Part shown: positions 62,603-64,000 of the stretch, piece by piece
Position numbering within the stretch: the first letter of the stretch is position 1
Layout of the letters: every line of letters begins with the position of its first letter
Origin: Oceanobacillus caeni
Lineage (GTDB): Bacteria; Bacillota; Bacilli; Bacillales; Amphibacillaceae
Direction: 5' to 3'
Length of the DNA stretch: 64,000 nucleotides
Assembly (NCBI RefSeq): GCF_019037185.1
Contig: NZ_JAHHXM010000010.1
Coordinates: 1-64,000 of the forward strand
The notes under the pieces: model-generated
The model's database searches: none
Told to the model about the DNA's origin: nothing
Seen by the model: only the letters and a program-made list of their open reading frames with translations
Program-made: the position numbers and the translations under genes

Positions 62603-63799
62603 ATGAATATCCTGTGGGGTATCATGGGAGTGGTTGTTGTTTTAGGAATAGCCTTTCTTTTTTCCAATAAAAAGAAAGCGATTAAACCGAGAACCATAAT
62701 TGGTGGTTTAGTTATTCAAGTTGCATTTGCATTTATTGTATTAAAATGGGAAGCGGGAAAGGAAGGCCTTCAATGGTTTACGTTAAGGGTTCAAGATGTT
62801 ATTAATTTTGCTAATGAAGGAATTAGCTTTTTATTTGGATCATTAGCGGATAGTGATCAGTTTGGCTCTATATTTGCTTTTCACGTATTACCAATTATTA
62901 TTTTCTTTTCAGCATTAATTTCTGTTTTATATTATCTTGGTATTATGCAATGGTTTATTAAAATTATTGGTGGTGCACTATCTAAATTACTAGGAACAAG
63001 TAAGACCGAATCCATGTCGGCTGCAGCTAATATTTTTGTTGGGCAAACAGAGGCGCCACTTGTAATAAGACCATTTTTAGAGAAAATGACAAAATCTGAG
63101 TTATTTGCTGTCATGACTGGTGGACTGGCATCTGTTGCTGGTTCAGTATTGGTAGGATATTCTTTATTAGGAGTACCACTAGAGTATTTACTTGCTGCAA
63201 GTTTCATGGCGGCACCAGCAGGATTGATTATGGCGAAAGTGATGATGCCGGAAACAGAAGAAGCGAAGATTTCGGATGATATTCAATTGGAAAAAGATAC
63301 AGAAACAGTCAATGTCATTGATGCAGCTGCAAAAGGTGCGTCGGACGGTCTGAAATTGGCATTGAATGTAGGTGCTATGTTATTAGCATTCATTGCACTT
63401 ATTGCCCTAATTAATGGGATTTTAGGGATCTTCGGTGGAATTACGCTAGAACAAATTTTAGGATTTTTATTTGCTCCAATTGCTTTTGCTGTAGGTGTAC
63501 CATGGTCAGAAGCAATACAAGCTGGCGGTTTTATTGGGCAAAAATTGGTAGTTAATGAATTTGTAGCATATGCCTCCTTTGCGCCGGAAATTGGAGTATT
63601 ATCAGATAAAACGACACTTGTTGTAAGTTTCGCTTTATGTGGATTTGCAAACTTGAGCTCCATGGCAATCCTATTAGGGGGATTAGGTGGTATAGCACCA
63701 AGTCGTAGAAATGATATTGCTAAAATGGGATTGAAAGCAGTATTGGCCGGAGCATTGGCCTCCCTACTAAGTGCAGCAATAGCAGGTATGTTCTTTTAA
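62603..63799 (+). CDS. nupC: Concentrative nucleoside transporter NupC
   Basis: The 398-residue protein has an N-terminal hairpin, then the CNT core: FGSLADSDQFGSIFAFHVLPIIIFFSALISVLYYLG, MSAAANIFVGQTEAPLVIRPF, GLASVAGSVLVGYSLLG, QKLVVNEFVAYASF and GFANLSSMAILLGGLGGIAPSRR. The GQTEAPL and N-E-F-V motifs bind nucleoside and cation. It imports pyrimidine, and possibly other, nucleosides with H+ or Na+. The downstream pdp gene supplies the phosphorylase that splits them. Confidence 0.94.
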   Translation: MNILWGIMGVVVVLGIAFLFSNKKKAIKPRTIIGGLVIQVAFAFIVLKWEAGKEGLQWFTLRVQDVINFANEGISFLFGSLADSDQFGSIFAFHVLPIIIFFSALISVLYYLGIMQWFIKIIGGALSKLLGTSKTESMSAAANIFVGQTEAPLVIRPFLEKMTKSELFAVMTGGLASVAGSVLVGYSLLGVPLEYLLAASFMAAPAGLIMAKVMMPETEEAKISDDIQLEKDTETVNVIDAAAKGASDGLKLALNVGAMLLAFIALIALINGILGIFGGITLEQILGFLFAPIAFAVGVPWSEAIQAGGFIGQKLVVNEFVAYASFAPEIGVLSDKTTLVVSFALCGFANLSSMAILLGGLGGIAPSRRNDIAKMGLKAVLAGALASLLSAAIAGMFF

Positions 63800-63860
63800 A
63801 TAAATATAAATCCGAAAAAATTTGAGAAACATCGATAGCCTGAAGGAAAGGGTGACTATG

Positions 63861-64000
63861 ATGAGAATGATAGATATTATTGAGAAAAAACGTGATGGAC
63901 ATTCGTTAACGAAGGAAGAGATCGATTTTGCGGTTCAGGGTTATACAAAAGGGGATATACCGGATTATCAAATGTCCGCATTAGCAATGGCTATCTTTTA
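63861..64000 (+). CDS. pdp: Pyrimidine-nucleoside phosphorylase, 5' part only
   Basis: The first 46 codons lie in the window: [20 protein letters not shown], then [19 protein letters not shown], which match the start of Pdp (thymidine/uridine phosphorylase). I chose ATG 63861, nine bases after AAAGGG; ATG 63858 is directly adjacent. It cleaves uridine, thymidine or deoxyuridine with phosphate, following uptake by NupC. The gene is cut by the end of the window. Confidence 0.88.
   Translation, partial: MRMIDIIEKKRDGHSLTKEEIDFAVQGYTKGDIPDYQMSALAMAIF

Overview
The window is low-GC Gram-positive DNA, most like a halotolerant, spore-forming member of the Bacillaceae (Oceanobacillus/Virgibacillus/Lentibacillus-like). 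This is inferred from gene content: an OpuF-type compatible-solute transporter with fused permease and binding protein, a yrrT-mccA-mccB operon, LtaS, a T7SSb EssC with YwqH/YwqI/LXG-type partners, an mtlA-mtlR-mtlF-mtlD operon, and strong AGGAGG-type ribosome sites. I saw no rRNA, tRNA, CRISPR array or intact transposase gene.

Layout. 0.1-2.3 kb: a small membrane protein and a frameshifted CoA-disulfide reductase. 2.3-2.7 kb: a phased GATATC array and a structured repeat. 2.8-5.3 kb: OpuF-like ABC transporter. 5.4-8.2 kb: reverse transsulfuration (yrrT, mccA, mccB). 8.3-12.7 kb: class III aminotransferase, YjiH-type membrane protein, GlcD-type FAD oxidase and a small basic protein. 13.0-23.8 kb: type VII secretion island. 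24.1-25.7 kb: vitamin B6-type ECF S component and PdxY-type kinase, divergent. 25.8-31.5 kb: two-gene chromate-type transporter, MFS transporter, cation/H+ exchanger, lipoteichoic acid synthase. 31.7-34.8 kb: thiamine-precursor ABC operon behind a TPP riboswitch. 35-37.8 kb: DHA2 efflux pump and a divergent HPr kinase. 37.9-43.2 kb: mannitol PTS operon. 43.2-45 kb: frameshifted MFS pump and MarR regulator with tandem operators. 45.2-51.1 kb: cystine-type ABC transporter, acyl-CoA-dehydrogenase-like monooxygenase and two flavin reductases, probably organosulfur assimilation. 51.6-53.3 kb: an unusual ATP sulfurylase-like protein. 53.4-59 kb: small unknown proteins, repeats, dicarboxylate/amino-acid symporter, VWA-like protein, guanine deaminase, aldo/keto reductase. 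59.2-64 kb: YhgE/Pip protein, then gntR-nupC-pdp nucleoside salvage, cut by the window edge.

The most interesting part is 13.0-23.8 kb. An EssC motor with an eroded start has none of the other T7SSb core genes beside it. It is followed by two WXG-like targeting partners, an LXG protein ending in a glycine-zipper, probably pore-forming, domain, a polytopic candidate immunity protein and a DUF4176 protein. Further membrane proteins come next, and then a second, degraded copy of the cassette: toxin C-terminus without LXG, paralogous immunity protein, truncated DUF4176. The second copy ends against a GATATC array. This resembles a toxin/immunity locus growing by addition and decay of cassettes.

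Three repeat families are scattered through the window. One is GATATC palindromes phased at 20-21 bp (two arrays). The second is an about 120-145 bp structured element (five copies plus one possible remnant). The third is a TTGTTCAAAAA-ended element (three copies). Several sit beside broken genes (cdr, a truncated DUF4176 gene, an SDR remnant), suggesting recurrent insertion and decay.
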